Source of the DNA: Methanococcoides alaskense | GTDB lineage: Archaea; Halobacteriota; Methanosarcinia; Methanosarcinales; Methanosarcinaceae | Length of the DNA: 64,000 nucleotides | Reading direction: 5' to 3' | NCBI RefSeq assembly: GCF_031454185.1 | Contig: NZ_JAVDQI010000004.1 | Location: forward strand, 132,317-196,316 | Shown here: positions 27,386 to 36,393 of the stretch, in pieces | Layout of the letters: each line of letters starts with the position of its first letter | How positions within the stretch are numbered: the first letter of the stretch is position 1 | Made by a program: the position numbers and the translations under genes | The notes under the pieces: generated by a model | What the model was told of the DNA's origin: nothing | Databases searched by the model: none | What the model saw: the letters and a program-made list of their open reading frames with translations, nothing else

Positions 27386-29253
27386 AGTTCACCCCGGTTT
27401 CTAATGATAAGGATCTCAAGGACTACCAGCAGCATTGCAATGATAATAAGGTAGATATCAACGTATTTATTTGCAGTATATGTGGTCTGTCGGATGGTAT
27501 CACCGCCTTCATTCGATGTTGCTCTTTCAAGGACGTTCGAGGAGTCTACTGTTGTATCGGACTCCATATCATCGTAAAGGTTCACAGCTATTCTTTTGCC
27601 AGCAACCTCATAAACGCCCACTTCATCATAGAGCAATCTGCTCGTGGTTATAGAACCTGAAGGGGTTGTAACCTCCTGCTCCTTTGACAATGCTGAAACA
27701 GCACCAGTCTGGACATTGTAATCCCCTATGTCGCCAGTACCTCCAAGCCATGCGATAACCTTTGCCCAGAACACAGGATATTCTGGAAGGTTGTGGAAGT
27801 TGTTCCATGCTTCCTCTCCGAGCATATCGCTTAATCCGAGGTACATGACAGTACCGTCACCTACATTCCAATATGCAAGCATCGGTACATCCGAGGGGGT
27901 ATCAACAAGGGACACTGCATCGGACCTTATGGTCGAATTCAGATAAGTATAGACTGCAATATCCTCGAACTTCACTTCCTCTGTGAGCCTCGTATCCTGT
28001 TCGACCTTCAATGCCACACCTTTACTGCTCTCTGAGGTGGTGATGATCTTTACAGGAAGCAATTGCATGAGGTCGATGTTCGCATTCTTCGGGTCAAGTG
28101 TGGGCGAGGCGATAACAAGCACGTTCCCACCGTTCTCAATGAAAGTGCTAAGCCTTGCAGCTTCTTCAGAGGTTATTGCCCTTTGTTGTGTATCGACAAC
28201 AATGACCTTATAATCACTAAGGTCAGCAGGCACATTATTGGATTGGGTGGCCTTTATGTTCGGCAACAGTGAAAGGGCAGTTCCCGAAGGTGATCCTTTA
28301 ACATCGGTAACAAGAAGCAATTCGTTCTGCACATTTGCCGGAATTGATACATAGGCGACATTATCAACTGCAAGTTTATCTTCCCTGTCTATCTTGATTT
28401 CCGTAATACCGGTTCCAAGATCGGTCAGCTTGAACTGTTTAGTTGAAAATGGCCCGATATCGAATGTCACACTCTTTTTGTTCTGGCTCCCCGGCGTATC
28501 GATGATAATCTTGACGTTTTGTGTCGTTTCCATGTAGTTCTTGACAACACAGTTGTAGGTGTAACCGTTCTCCTCGGCATCGATCCAGCCTTGTATTATG
28601 CCTACATTGTCAGTTGGTGAACCTACCCTTACAAAGGTCACTTTTAATCCGTAGGATTCAGCAAGTCTCATGGCCGATACAGGGTCTTCTCCCTGCCAGT
28701 TAGTGAAATCTGATATGACCACGATCCTTCCTCCTTCATTGGAAAGGGTTCTCATGGCATTGGTAATTGCACTTGAGAGGTCTGCAACAGAGCCTTTCGG
28801 AGTAAGGCTGTCAAGGGCGTTCTTATTAGCGGAAGAACCACCGGCTTCCAGCACGTTCACCGGAATGTTCTCTGCGAGTATTATACTGTTCTTCTTACTG
28901 ACATAGGTCTTAGCGATATCAGTGGCACTATCGAACCTGCCTTCAGTGTTCATACTGGCAGAGGCATCGATAACGAATATAGTATGTTCGCCGCTGAGTT
29001 CCTCTTCGGCGGTATAGAACGGCCCGGCTATAGCAACGGATATCAATATCAAAATGAGCAGTTGAGCAAGGAATATCGGGTCCTTTATAAGTCGCCTCAA
29101 TGATGCAAATCTCTTCTTTTTCTGCTCCGCACGCATCAGGAACATAAGGGAAGGTATCTTCAGTTCCAGAGGTTTTGGGCGTAACAGGTACAATATGATA
29201 AGTGGGATTATACTTGCCAGGGCAGCAAGCCCGAGTATGTTTGCAAAAGGCAT
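27382..29253 (-). CDS. BatA-like membrane protein with von Willebrand A domain
   Basis: This 623-residue protein begins with the BatA N-terminal domain: a membrane helix (about 5-25), PKPLELKIPSLMFLM and a second helix (about 58-80). A vWA domain follows with MIDAS FVIDASASM (about 90-250), then a beta domain, a GATase-like region (about 310-400) and a final membrane helix. It is the partner of the vWA gene downstream (overlap ATGA) and of the DUF58 gene upstream, with which it shares a TAATG stop/start overlap. Tight overlaps argue for co-translation and a stoichiometric complex. Confidence 0.85.
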   Translation of the reverse strand: MPFANILGLAALASIIPLIILYLLRPKPLELKIPSLMFLMRAEQKKKRFASLRRLIKDPIFLAQLLILILISVAIAGPFYTAEEELSGEHTIFVIDASASMNTEGRFDSATDIAKTYVSKKNSIILAENIPVNVLEAGGSSANKNALDSLTPKGSVADLSSAITNAMRTLSNEGGRIVVISDFTNWQGEDPVSAMRLAESYGLKVTFVRVGSPTDNVGIIQGWIDAEENGYTYNCVVKNYMETTQNVKIIIDTPGSQNKKSVTFDIGPFSTKQFKLTDLGTGITEIKIDREDKLAVDNVAYVSIPANVQNELLLVTDVKGSPSGTALSLLPNIKATQSNNVPADLSDYKVIVVDTQQRAITSEEAARLSTFIENGGNVLVIASPTLDPKNANIDLMQLLPVKIITTSESSKGVALKVEQDTRLTEEVKFEDIAVYTYLNSTIRSDAVSLVDTPSDVPMLAYWNVGDGTVMYLGLSDMLGEEAWNNFHNLPEYPVFWAKVIAWLGGTGDIGDYNVQTGAVSALSKEQEVTTPSGSITTSRLLYDEVGVYEVAGKRIAVNLYDDMESDTTVDSSNVLERATSNEGGDTIRQTTYTANKYVDIYLIIIAMLLVVLEILIIRNRGEL

Positions 29254-30134
29254 TACATATGCCTCCTGTTGATGGCATTGAAGAACGCTTCGAAGATGGG
29301 CGTATCAGTCGTGAATGTATATAGGTCAGCACCGACGTGGTTACAGATGTTCTGTATGCCATCGATGTGTGCCTGTAGCTCTTCCTGGTACTTATCCTTG
29401 AAATTATTACTAAGATATGTCTTCAGCTCATCATTGGTCTCAAGGTCCATCAGCTTGACATGACCGTGCATTGACAGATTGCTCTCGGAAGGGTCAAGCA
29501 CCTGTATGAGAATAAGGTCATGGTTTGAAAGTCTGTAGATCGCCGATTCAATGGATTTGAGGTCTTCCATGAAATCTGAGATGATGATCACGAGTGAACG
29601 TGACTTTATCATTTTTTCATATAGCTGGACACATTGGCCAAGATCTGTCTGTCCTTTAAGCTCTACTTCGGCAAGTCTATCGATATCCCTTAATAAATGA
29701 CGTCTTCCCCTGTGCGTCTGGGATATGGCAATATCTTCAGAGTAGGTAGATATGCCAAATTTATCGTTATCCTTTGTGACAAGGTATGCAAAGCCGGCGG
29801 CAAGCATGGCGCCATATTCGAACTTTGTGACAGTGTCAAGGGTATAGTCCATACTATTGCTTGAATCGAGAAGTATGTGTGTGGATACTGATTTGTCTTC
29901 TTCGAATTCCCTGACATAGAGCTTCTCTGACCTCGCATAAACGTTCCAGTCAATGGACTTGAGGTCATCTCCGTGGTGGTATTCCGTATACCCTATCGTA
30001 TCGAGCCCCTGTCCCTTCCTGTTGGAGCGCCTGCTTCCTGCATAAGCACTGGAGACCCGCTTCCTTACCAGAAAAGTAAAGCGGTCAAGCTGGCGGAAGA
30101 AATCCACATCTATACGGTGTTTTCTGTCACTCAT
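29253..30134 (-). CDS. DUF58 domain protein
   Basis: This 293-residue soluble DUF58 protein contains the family core G-D-D-L-K-S-I-D-W-N-V-Y-A-R (about residues 51-64), followed by a vWA-like fold with DSSNSMDY. DUF58 proteins are almost always next to a MoxR AAA+ ATPase and membrane vWA proteins, as here. Role is thought to be an adaptor between the ATPase and the membrane vWA partners; this is family inference, not shown by the sequence. It is 58 bp downstream of moxR in the same direction. Confidence 0.9.
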   Translation of the reverse strand: MSDRKHRIDVDFFRQLDRFTFLVRKRVSSAYAGSRRSNRKGQGLDTIGYTEYHHGDDLKSIDWNVYARSEKLYVREFEEDKSVSTHILLDSSNSMDYTLDTVTKFEYGAMLAAGFAYLVTKDNDKFGISTYSEDIAISQTHRGRRHLLRDIDRLAEVELKGQTDLGQCVQLYEKMIKSRSLVIIISDFMEDLKSIESAIYRLSNHDLILIQVLDPSESNLSMHGHVKLMDLETNDELKTYLSNNFKDKYQEELQAHIDGIQNICNHVGADLYTFTTDTPIFEAFFNAINRRHM

Positions 30135-30192
30135 GGTTCAAGCATCATATTGGTGTTCGTAGGCTTTTCCTTCTCAGACTTACCGATGCTTA

Positions 30193-31167
30193 TCATTTAA
30201 TTTTGGCAAGTATTTCCTTTATCACATGATCCTGTGATATTCCACGCCTTTCAGATTCGAAAGTGAGGATGATCCTGTGCCTTAATACCGGATATGCCAT
30301 TGCGTCAACATCTTCAACACTTACAAAGTTCCTGCCCCTAACCAATGCACGAGCCTTTGCTGCCAAAATAAGGCCGATGGATGCTCTGGGGGAAGCTCCG
30401 AACTCAATGAATTCCTTCCATGTGCGGGTTGCCATAATTATCTTGATAGCCCTTTCTTTTATATCATCTGCAATTGGCATATCCCTGGTGAGACGCTGGA
30501 GCTGTAGCACCATATTCTTGTTAAGCACTTTTTCCACATGCGGTTCATCAGACTTGGTGTAGCGTCTGACTATCTCTTTTTCTTCTTCAAATGAAGGATA
30601 GTCCAGAACGATCTTCAAAAGGAACCTGTCAAGCTGTGCTTCCGGCAATGGGAAAGTTCCTTCCATTTCTATAGGATTCTGGGTTGCAAGCAGGAAGAAC
30701 GGTTTGTCAAGAATAAATGTATCGTTACCTACCGTGACCTGTTTCTCCTGCATGGCTTCAAGCAATGCAGATTGTGTCTTTGGGGATGCACGATTGATCT
30801 CATCGGCAAGGACGATGTTGGCAAAGACAGGTCCTGGCTCGAATTTGAACTCTTTTTTCCCTCCCGTCTCTTCAATAAAGTGTGTACCTGTGATATCTGC
30901 CGGCATAAGGTCCGGAGTACACTGGATCCTACTGAAACCAAGGTCCATTGTCTTGGAGATGGTGGAAACCGTAAGTGTTTTTCCAAGACCGGGGTTACTT
31001 TCCATCAGTGCGTGTCCGTTAGAAAGAATGGCAATGATTATCTGTTCTACCGTATCCTTTTGTCCTACTATGACCTTGGAGATCTCATTGAAAAGTGCTG
31101 AAAATGCATCACCAGCACCTCTGTAAGTCTGTTCAAGGTCTCCTGATCCTGCATCATTGGAATTCAT
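30193..31167 (-). CDS. MoxR-family AAA+ ATPase
   Basis: This 324-residue AAA_3-class ATPase shows Walker A (NPGLGKTLTV, about residues 60-70), Walker B (VLADEINRASPKTQSALLEA), sensor 1 (LATQNPIE) and the lid signature GASPRASIGL near the C-terminus. MoxR proteins act as chaperone-like ATPases in maturation of metalloproteins or envelope complexes, together with vWA proteins. It is the first of four genes (ATPase, DUF58, two vWA proteins). About 150 AT-rich bases separate it from the upstream gene, so it may have its own promoter. Confidence 0.93.
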   Translation of the reverse strand: MNSNDAGSGDLEQTYRGAGDAFSALFNEISKVIVGQKDTVEQIIIAILSNGHALMESNPGLGKTLTVSTISKTMDLGFSRIQCTPDLMPADITGTHFIEETGGKKEFKFEPGPVFANIVLADEINRASPKTQSALLEAMQEKQVTVGNDTFILDKPFFLLATQNPIEMEGTFPLPEAQLDRFLLKIVLDYPSFEEEKEIVRRYTKSDEPHVEKVLNKNMVLQLQRLTRDMPIADDIKERAIKIIMATRTWKEFIEFGASPRASIGLILAAKARALVRGRNFVSVEDVDAMAYPVLRHRIILTFESERRGISQDHVIKEILAKIK

Positions 31168-31323
31168 GTGGTGTTCTCCTTATATTGCAATTGGTGAAAT
31201 TGATTGGTGGTATAAATTGATCTGTTAATGTGATCCATCGATGAGCTTCGATGTTAATTAAATGATAATGATATATTAATAAAAGCATTGATATATTTAT
31301 TGTCATGATGTAGTTATCTGAGG

Positions 31324-32217
31324 TCAGTTATTAGCCATCTGCTCAAAATATTCTTTTATAATACTCTCATACCCTTCCGGCAGTTGCTCATAATAAGCAG
31401 GTGATGATATCCTTCCGACCTCATATGCCGATGAGCTCTCAAACTCAGGGGGAAGTGATTCATCATCTCCGCTTTCAGTAAAACCTGTTCCTGCTCCCGG
31501 TGGTAATGATAGGTCGACCTCTTCCCCCTCGACCACGATGATAGCAGTCTCTCCGACAAGGTCCTCACTATTTCCCCCTGAATCTCCTTCAAGTGTGAAC
31601 TGTTCATCAGGGGATGTTTCATTCTCTCCTGATGTTATGCCCGGTATCTCATCTATCAGATCATTGATATCATCGGGCGTAACCCCTGTCCTGTAATCCA
31701 GTACGTTTATGGTGGTGAACATAATAAAAACTGCTAGCAGAAGAAACATGCTCTTTTTGAGCCTTTTCTTTTCAATAAGCTTTGAATTGTCGATCTTCGA
31801 GGCCACATCCAGTACATTTCCCATCAGGTCGTCTGAAATTATATTGTGCACATCTCTGTTGTCAAAGGCAGTCCTGAGCCTTTCCTGAAGTGCTGGGAAA
31901 CGTTCCTCTATGAAAGGTATCAACAGAACTTTCCTGTCCCTGTAATGGAAAGCAAAGGTAAGGATGATGGCTAAAAATATAGAAATAGCTGCAAGGAGAA
32001 GTTCTCCTGCTGAGATCATCCCCGAAGGACCATAGGTAGAATCTGCGTAAAGTTCAAATGTTCTTAATGTAAGGATAAATTGGTCTATATTCAGTATTTT
32101 TAAAATAGTGAACAAGGTCAGTGCAATTATAGTGAGATCGATGATCTTGTAGATACGCTGGTATTTATTGACCGTAGCTTCCTGTTTCTCTACAAAATTA
32201 TCAATATCCATGATCAC
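31324..32217 (-). CDS. Membrane protein upstream of the MoxR operon
   Basis: This 297-residue protein has three predicted membrane helices: about 22-45, about 66-90 and about 150-170. The C-terminal half is very acidic and Ser/Gly/Glu-rich (GDSGGNSEDLVG, ESGDDESLPPEFES) and ends in a short amphipathic segment (IIKEYFEQMANN). I do not recognise a family. It sits 157 bp upstream of moxR, same strand, so membership of the MoxR system is plausible. The stop is TGA. Confidence 0.7.
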   Translation of the reverse strand: MIMDIDNFVEKQEATVNKYQRIYKIIDLTIIALTLFTILKILNIDQFILTLRTFELYADSTYGPSGMISAGELLLAAISIFLAIILTFAFHYRDRKVLLIPFIEERFPALQERLRTAFDNRDVHNIISDDLMGNVLDVASKIDNSKLIEKKRLKKSMFLLLAVFIMFTTINVLDYRTGVTPDDINDLIDEIPGITSGENETSPDEQFTLEGDSGGNSEDLVGETAIIVVEGEEVDLSLPPGAGTGFTESGDDESLPPEFESSSAYEVGRISSPAYYEQLPEGYESIIKEYFEQMANN

Positions 32218-32271
32218 TATCCTCTTTAAAGCAAACTTGAATGAACATTCATACCTTATATGAACACTTTT

Positions 32272-33126
32272 TTAGTTATCCAGCTTGTATCCATTGTAGG
32301 AACCAAGGACTTTGAGCATAGATACTTTTGAATTTATATAATATAAAGCATCTTTTATAACTGCATTGCCTGTACTTCCTTCTATGTCAATATAGAACAG
32401 ATAATCCCCCAAAGAACGTTTCGATGGTCTTGATTCAATGCGGGTCAGATTAATGTCTCTTTTTGCGAATTCCCCTATGATCTCATAGAGTGAACCAGGT
32501 TTGTCCTCATCAATATCAGCAATGATGGATGTCTTGCATGTATCATTTTTAGGTATGCAGACATCATCTTCCTGCCACTTGCCCTGTTCTATGACGATAA
32601 AGCGTGTATGGTTCTTCTCCCAGTCCTGGATATTCGGAACAAGTATCTTCAATCCATATTCCCTGGCGGATTCTCTTGATGCGATAGCTGCCATCTCGCA
32701 GAACTCATTAGCAAGCTTGGCAGCATGGGATGTACTTCCTGTCGTACGTATTTCTGCTTTCTTGAAATGTTCCCTTATGAACTTACTGCATTGACCCAGT
32801 GCCTGAGGATGTGACATTATTATTTTTATATTATTCATCTCACCCTTTGAGAGAAGACAATGCTCAATGGGTACAACTATCTCCCCGATAATGGTTATCT
32901 CGCTCTCAAGCAACAGATCGAGCGTTATACCAACGGACCCCTCTATGGAATTCTCTATTGGGATTATTCCCATGTTCGAATCTCCATTGATGACGGATGC
33001 AAAAGTATCGTTTATGTCATCATAATAGACAAGGGATGTTCCCTCCGTCTTTGATTCTTTGCTTATCCAGCCTTTTGCTGCTTTTTCCGAGTAGGATCCG
33101 GCAGGCCCGAGTACGCCAACGATCAT
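32272..33126 (-). CDS. pheA: Prephenate dehydratase
   Basis: This 284-residue enzyme converts prephenate to phenylpyruvate in phenylalanine synthesis. The periplasmic-binding-protein-like catalytic domain spans about residues 1-185: it starts GVLGPAGSYSEKAA and holds the essential T-R-F motif (NHTRFIVIEQ). The C-terminal ACT domain (about 195-280; GSLYEIIGEFAKRDINLTRI and ESRPSKRSLGDYLFY) gives phenylalanine feedback. It is a stand-alone dehydratase with no chorismate mutase domain, as is normal in archaea. It is 54 bp upstream of the 297-residue membrane protein gene and may be transcribed with it. Confidence 0.95.
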   Translation of the reverse strand: MIVGVLGPAGSYSEKAAKGWISKESKTEGTSLVYYDDINDTFASVINGDSNMGIIPIENSIEGSVGITLDLLLESEITIIGEIVVPIEHCLLSKGEMNNIKIIMSHPQALGQCSKFIREHFKKAEIRTTGSTSHAAKLANEFCEMAAIASRESAREYGLKILVPNIQDWEKNHTRFIVIEQGKWQEDDVCIPKNDTCKTSIIADIDEDKPGSLYEIIGEFAKRDINLTRIESRPSKRSLGDYLFYIDIEGSTGNAVIKDALYYINSKVSMLKVLGSYNGYKLDN

Positions 33127-33173
33127 CGATGCAAATTGGTTTGCCTCTTAAAAATAGTTTTTGATGGCAGGCT

Positions 33174-34628
33174 TTAACTTTTGACTACCCTGAATATCAT
33201 TGCCAGACCTGTCAGATTGATACCTATAATAAGGGTCGATCCAATGATCTTTCGCATCCCTTTGGGTATCATATCCTTATTTTTATCCGGCTTATTATCT
33301 GCATCGAACCGGATGATCTTATCAGAATCTGCAAAGACGGTCCTTTCATATAACTGATTACCATTTCCGGAAAGCTCAGCGTTGATAGTGTATTCCTTTT
33401 CCTTTTCTAGTCCGTATATAATATACTCGCTATCCCCTTCTGATTCCAGGATGGCCTGTTCCGAAGATATCCTAACACTACCTGTTTCCGGAAGTAATAC
33501 TTTGAAATTAACATATTTTTTAGTTGCAAAAGGTTCACCGGCTGAAAAGCGGAGCTCGTTCGGCAGGTCAAGGATACTAAGGATAGTGGGAGCAATATCT
33601 TCCTGACCTAACGTTTCTTCAATGAAATTTCTTTCGATATTTGATGATGTTGCAATAAAAGGTATCTGAAGCACTTCCGGTGAGGTTGCATATTTATCGG
33701 ACTTGCTGCCACCACATCCATCTACTGACTGGAATGCCATCCCATGATCTGAAGTTAAGATGAAAGCAAGGTCATTATCTTCCGTTCTTTCAATAAGAGG
33801 CTGGACCATAATGTCGAGTTCTTCGATGCACTCAACATAACCTTCATTTCTGCGATAAAGTCCGGCAATATCAATGGCACCGATATTTATTGTCAGTATG
33901 TATTTCTGGTCAGGATATTGCTCCATCAGCTCAATTACCTTAAGGGCGGTCTCGATTCCCCAGAGGTTGTAAGCATTATAACGCTCGATCTCTCCTTCTT
34001 TATACTGCTGTACATAGGTTGGGGCCAGAATGGCATATTCTTTGAATATCTTTTCAACATCGATTATCATGTCGGTATCGTGCTGACTGGTATGGTCATT
34101 GAGCAAGACTTTCATCTGCGGATCATTTATCGATGTGGTGCTATCATATATGGCAACATCCTGTTCTGCAAGAAGTTCGGTCGTGTCACCCTTTTCCAAT
34201 ATTGCGAACATGAGGTATCCATTGTCACGGGCAACATCATAGACGGTAGCATCATTGTGTGCTATCATTGCAGAAGTAGCTCTGGGATTTCCTGTAACGA
34301 TCACCGAATGCCCATTTTCACCTTTTGTAGAGGGTGTAAGAACACTGAATGCTTGAAGTCCATCTTTTGCGAGTGCTGAAATATTTTGGATATTTGGCTT
34401 TTCCAAAGGGCTTCCATCAAGTGCATAAGGGATCTTTTCCGGATTTATATAATTTGCACCGAGGCCATCTACTATCAGTATGACTGCACCATGATCGGTT
34501 TCTATGTTTTGGATGTTTATTGGAGTGAGTGCCACAACAGGAGTTGAAAGTTGCACTATTATAAGACAAAATAGAACTAAGATAGCTCTTCTTTTTAAAT
34601 TATGGTTTAATGTGGATACGTTCTTCAC
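33174..34628 (-). CDS. Membrane-anchored alkaline phosphatase-superfamily protein
   Basis: This 484-residue protein has a signal peptide (about 12-33), a large extracellular alkaline phosphatase/sulfatase-superfamily domain (about 45-355) and a C-terminal membrane helix (about 455-478). Superfamily metal-site motifs can be seen: VILIVDGLGANY near the N-terminus, the nucleophile region PSTKGENGHSVIVTG and ILTSDHGMAF. The nucleophile is probably the Thr or Ser in PSTKGE. Such proteins hydrolyse phosphate or sulfate esters or transfer phosphoethanolamine; the substrate here is unknown. It is 47 bp upstream of pheA, same direction, but there is no clear functional link. Confidence 0.8.
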   Translation of the reverse strand: MKNVSTLNHNLKRRAILVLFCLIIVQLSTPVVALTPINIQNIETDHGAVILIVDGLGANYINPEKIPYALDGSPLEKPNIQNISALAKDGLQAFSVLTPSTKGENGHSVIVTGNPRATSAMIAHNDATVYDVARDNGYLMFAILEKGDTTELLAEQDVAIYDSTTSINDPQMKVLLNDHTSQHDTDMIIDVEKIFKEYAILAPTYVQQYKEGEIERYNAYNLWGIETALKVIELMEQYPDQKYILTINIGAIDIAGLYRRNEGYVECIEELDIMVQPLIERTEDNDLAFILTSDHGMAFQSVDGCGGSKSDKYATSPEVLQIPFIATSSNIERNFIEETLGQEDIAPTILSILDLPNELRFSAGEPFATKKYVNFKVLLPETGSVRISSEQAILESEGDSEYIIYGLEKEKEYTINAELSGNGNQLYERTVFADSDKIIRFDADNKPDKNKDMIPKGMRKIIGSTLIIGINLTGLAMIFRVVKS

Positions 34629-35224
34629 GATTAATGCAATATTTTTTTAGGCTAATATAATTAATTATATTCCATTTCTTTGAAAATTTTTTAAAATCTA
34701 TCCTGTTTTTATTTTTTTCCTCTAATAATGCCGGGTATTATTTAATTTTATATATGAACTTTTCTACTATCAAATATCTATTTTTTAAATAATTAATTCT
34801 AATTATTATAAATTATGTTTATTGATACTGTTTATTACTTTTATCTATTCAATTATAGATTTTTAATAGTAGCTTTGTTTTTATATTAGTTTTATTTTTC
34901 AAATTTTTAATTATTATATATAAGTATATTGGTATTAAATTATATGTTAATTTTTTAGAAAATCTTTTATTTAGTAAAAACGCTATCAATAGCTATAATA
35001 ATTTTAATAAACAATGCTGTTAAAAATACGCGCCATATGGTAACATATTTATACTAAATGTGAATCATACATATGTTTATATATCATTATCTCAGTTTGA
35101 AATTTGGGTATAGCTGCCCAATATCAGTTGTTCCATCCCTGGATTAATTGGATGGTGTGAACGACGATCAAAAAACATCAGCATCCGGATGTACCGGGTC
35201 TTTAATTATGAAGGAGTGATCGAA
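34629..35224. other. AT-rich intergenic region upstream of mtaA
   Basis: About 600 bases of very AT-rich DNA between divergent genes, without an ORF of interest. The mtaA promoter lies at its right end and leaves a leader of about 120 nt. Confidence 0.5.
35073..35085 (+). promoter_or_regulatory. TATA box of mtaA
   Basis: ATGTTTATATATC matches an archaeal TATA box. The 11-mer ATGTTTATATA recurs upstream of the second mtaC (44630-44640), in both cases about 125-150 bases before the start codon. Confidence 0.5.
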
Positions 35225-36241
35225 ATGACCGATTTAAACCCAAAAGAAAGATTATTGAACGCGTTAAACCGCGAACCAGTTGATAAAGTCCCGGTAGTCT
35301 CTGTAACACAGACCGCTATAGTTGATCTTATGGATCAGACCGGTGCAGAGTGGCCTGAAGCTCATTCAGATGCAGAGAAGATGGCAACACTCGCCGTAGC
35401 ATCACACGAGATCGCAGGTCTTGAAGCTGTAAGGTATCCATATTGTCTGACAGTTCTTGCAGAAGCTATGGGTTGTGAAGTTAATATGGGAACAAAGAAC
35501 AGACAACCATCTGTAACTGATCACCCATATAAAGACGTTGACAATCTCGTAATGCCTGATGACCTTCTTAGCAATGGCAGAATCCCTGCTGTGCTTGAAG
35601 CAACAAAGATGATCATCGATAAAGTTGGAGATAAAATTCCTCTGGTAGCTGGCATGGAAGGGCCTGTAACCCTTGCATCCGATCTTGTAAGTGTAAAGAA
35701 GTTCATGAAATGGTCTATCAAGAAACCAGATGACTTAGAGACTATCCTTGACTTTGCCACAGATGCATGCATAGTGTATGCAAATGCACTGGCAGATGCT
35801 GGTGCAGATGTAATATGTGTGCCTGATCCTGTAGCATCCCCTGACCTTCTGAACCCTGAAACATTTGACAAGATGCTTAAGCCAAGACTTGCAAGGTTTG
35901 CAGAAGGAGTCAAATGTCCAATGGTGCTTCACGTTTGTGGGAATGTGACTCCTATTCTCGATATGATGGCAGACTGCAAATTCGAGGGACTTAGCATTGA
36001 GGAAAAAGTAGCAGACCTTAAGGGAGCTATCAAAACTGTCGGAGACAGGGCTGTGATCGTTGGTAATGTGTCCAGTCCGTTCACGTTACTTTCTGGTGAT
36101 GTTGAAAAGGTCAAAGCAGAATCAAAGGATGCTCTTGAAGGTGGCGTTGCAGTTCTTTCTCCTGGATGTGGTATTGCACCAAATACTCCTGTGGAGAATG
36201 TTAAAGCCCTTGTCGAAGCAAGGAATGAATACATTGCATAA
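35225..36241 (+). CDS. mtaA: Methylcobamide:CoM methyltransferase, methanol type
   Basis: This 338-residue member of the uroporphyrinogen decarboxylase-like family transfers the methyl group from methyl-MtaC to coenzyme M. The zinc site is H-x-C (LHVCGN, about residue 237) plus a distal Cys (LSPGCGIAP, about 315). The sequence resembles Methanosarcina MtaA (SVTQTAIVDLMD, LPYCLT-like PYCLTVLAEAMGCE, GTKNRQPSVT) more than the methylamine MtbA, and it lies in an mta island. The ATG at 35225 follows AAGGAGTGATCGA; an upstream ATG at 35189 lacks a site. It has its own promoter and terminator. Confidence 0.92.
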   Translation: MTDLNPKERLLNALNREPVDKVPVVSVTQTAIVDLMDQTGAEWPEAHSDAEKMATLAVASHEIAGLEAVRYPYCLTVLAEAMGCEVNMGTKNRQPSVTDHPYKDVDNLVMPDDLLSNGRIPAVLEATKMIIDKVGDKIPLVAGMEGPVTLASDLVSVKKFMKWSIKKPDDLETILDFATDACIVYANALADAGADVICVPDPVASPDLLNPETFDKMLKPRLARFAEGVKCPMVLHVCGNVTPILDMMADCKFEGLSIEEKVADLKGAIKTVGDRAVIVGNVSSPFTLLSGDVEKVKAESKDALEGGVAVLSPGCGIAPNTPVENVKALVEARNEYIA

Positions 36242-36288
36242 TATCTGTAGAAACGAAATATATATACAAAAATCTTAACATCCAGTCT

Positions 36289-36335
36289 GAAAGGTCTTGT
36301 TGTGCAGGACCTTTCTTTCTTTCATTTATTTATTT
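36289..36335 (+). terminator. Terminator of mtaA
   Basis: GAAAGGTC (36289-36296) and GACCTTTC (36308-36315) form an 8-bp stem with an 11-nt loop, followed by a long T-rich tail. Confidence 0.75.
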
Positions 36336-36393
36336 TTGATCATCTGTCAATAATTGTCGATCACATTGATCGATCAGGCAGGAAGGTAATACT

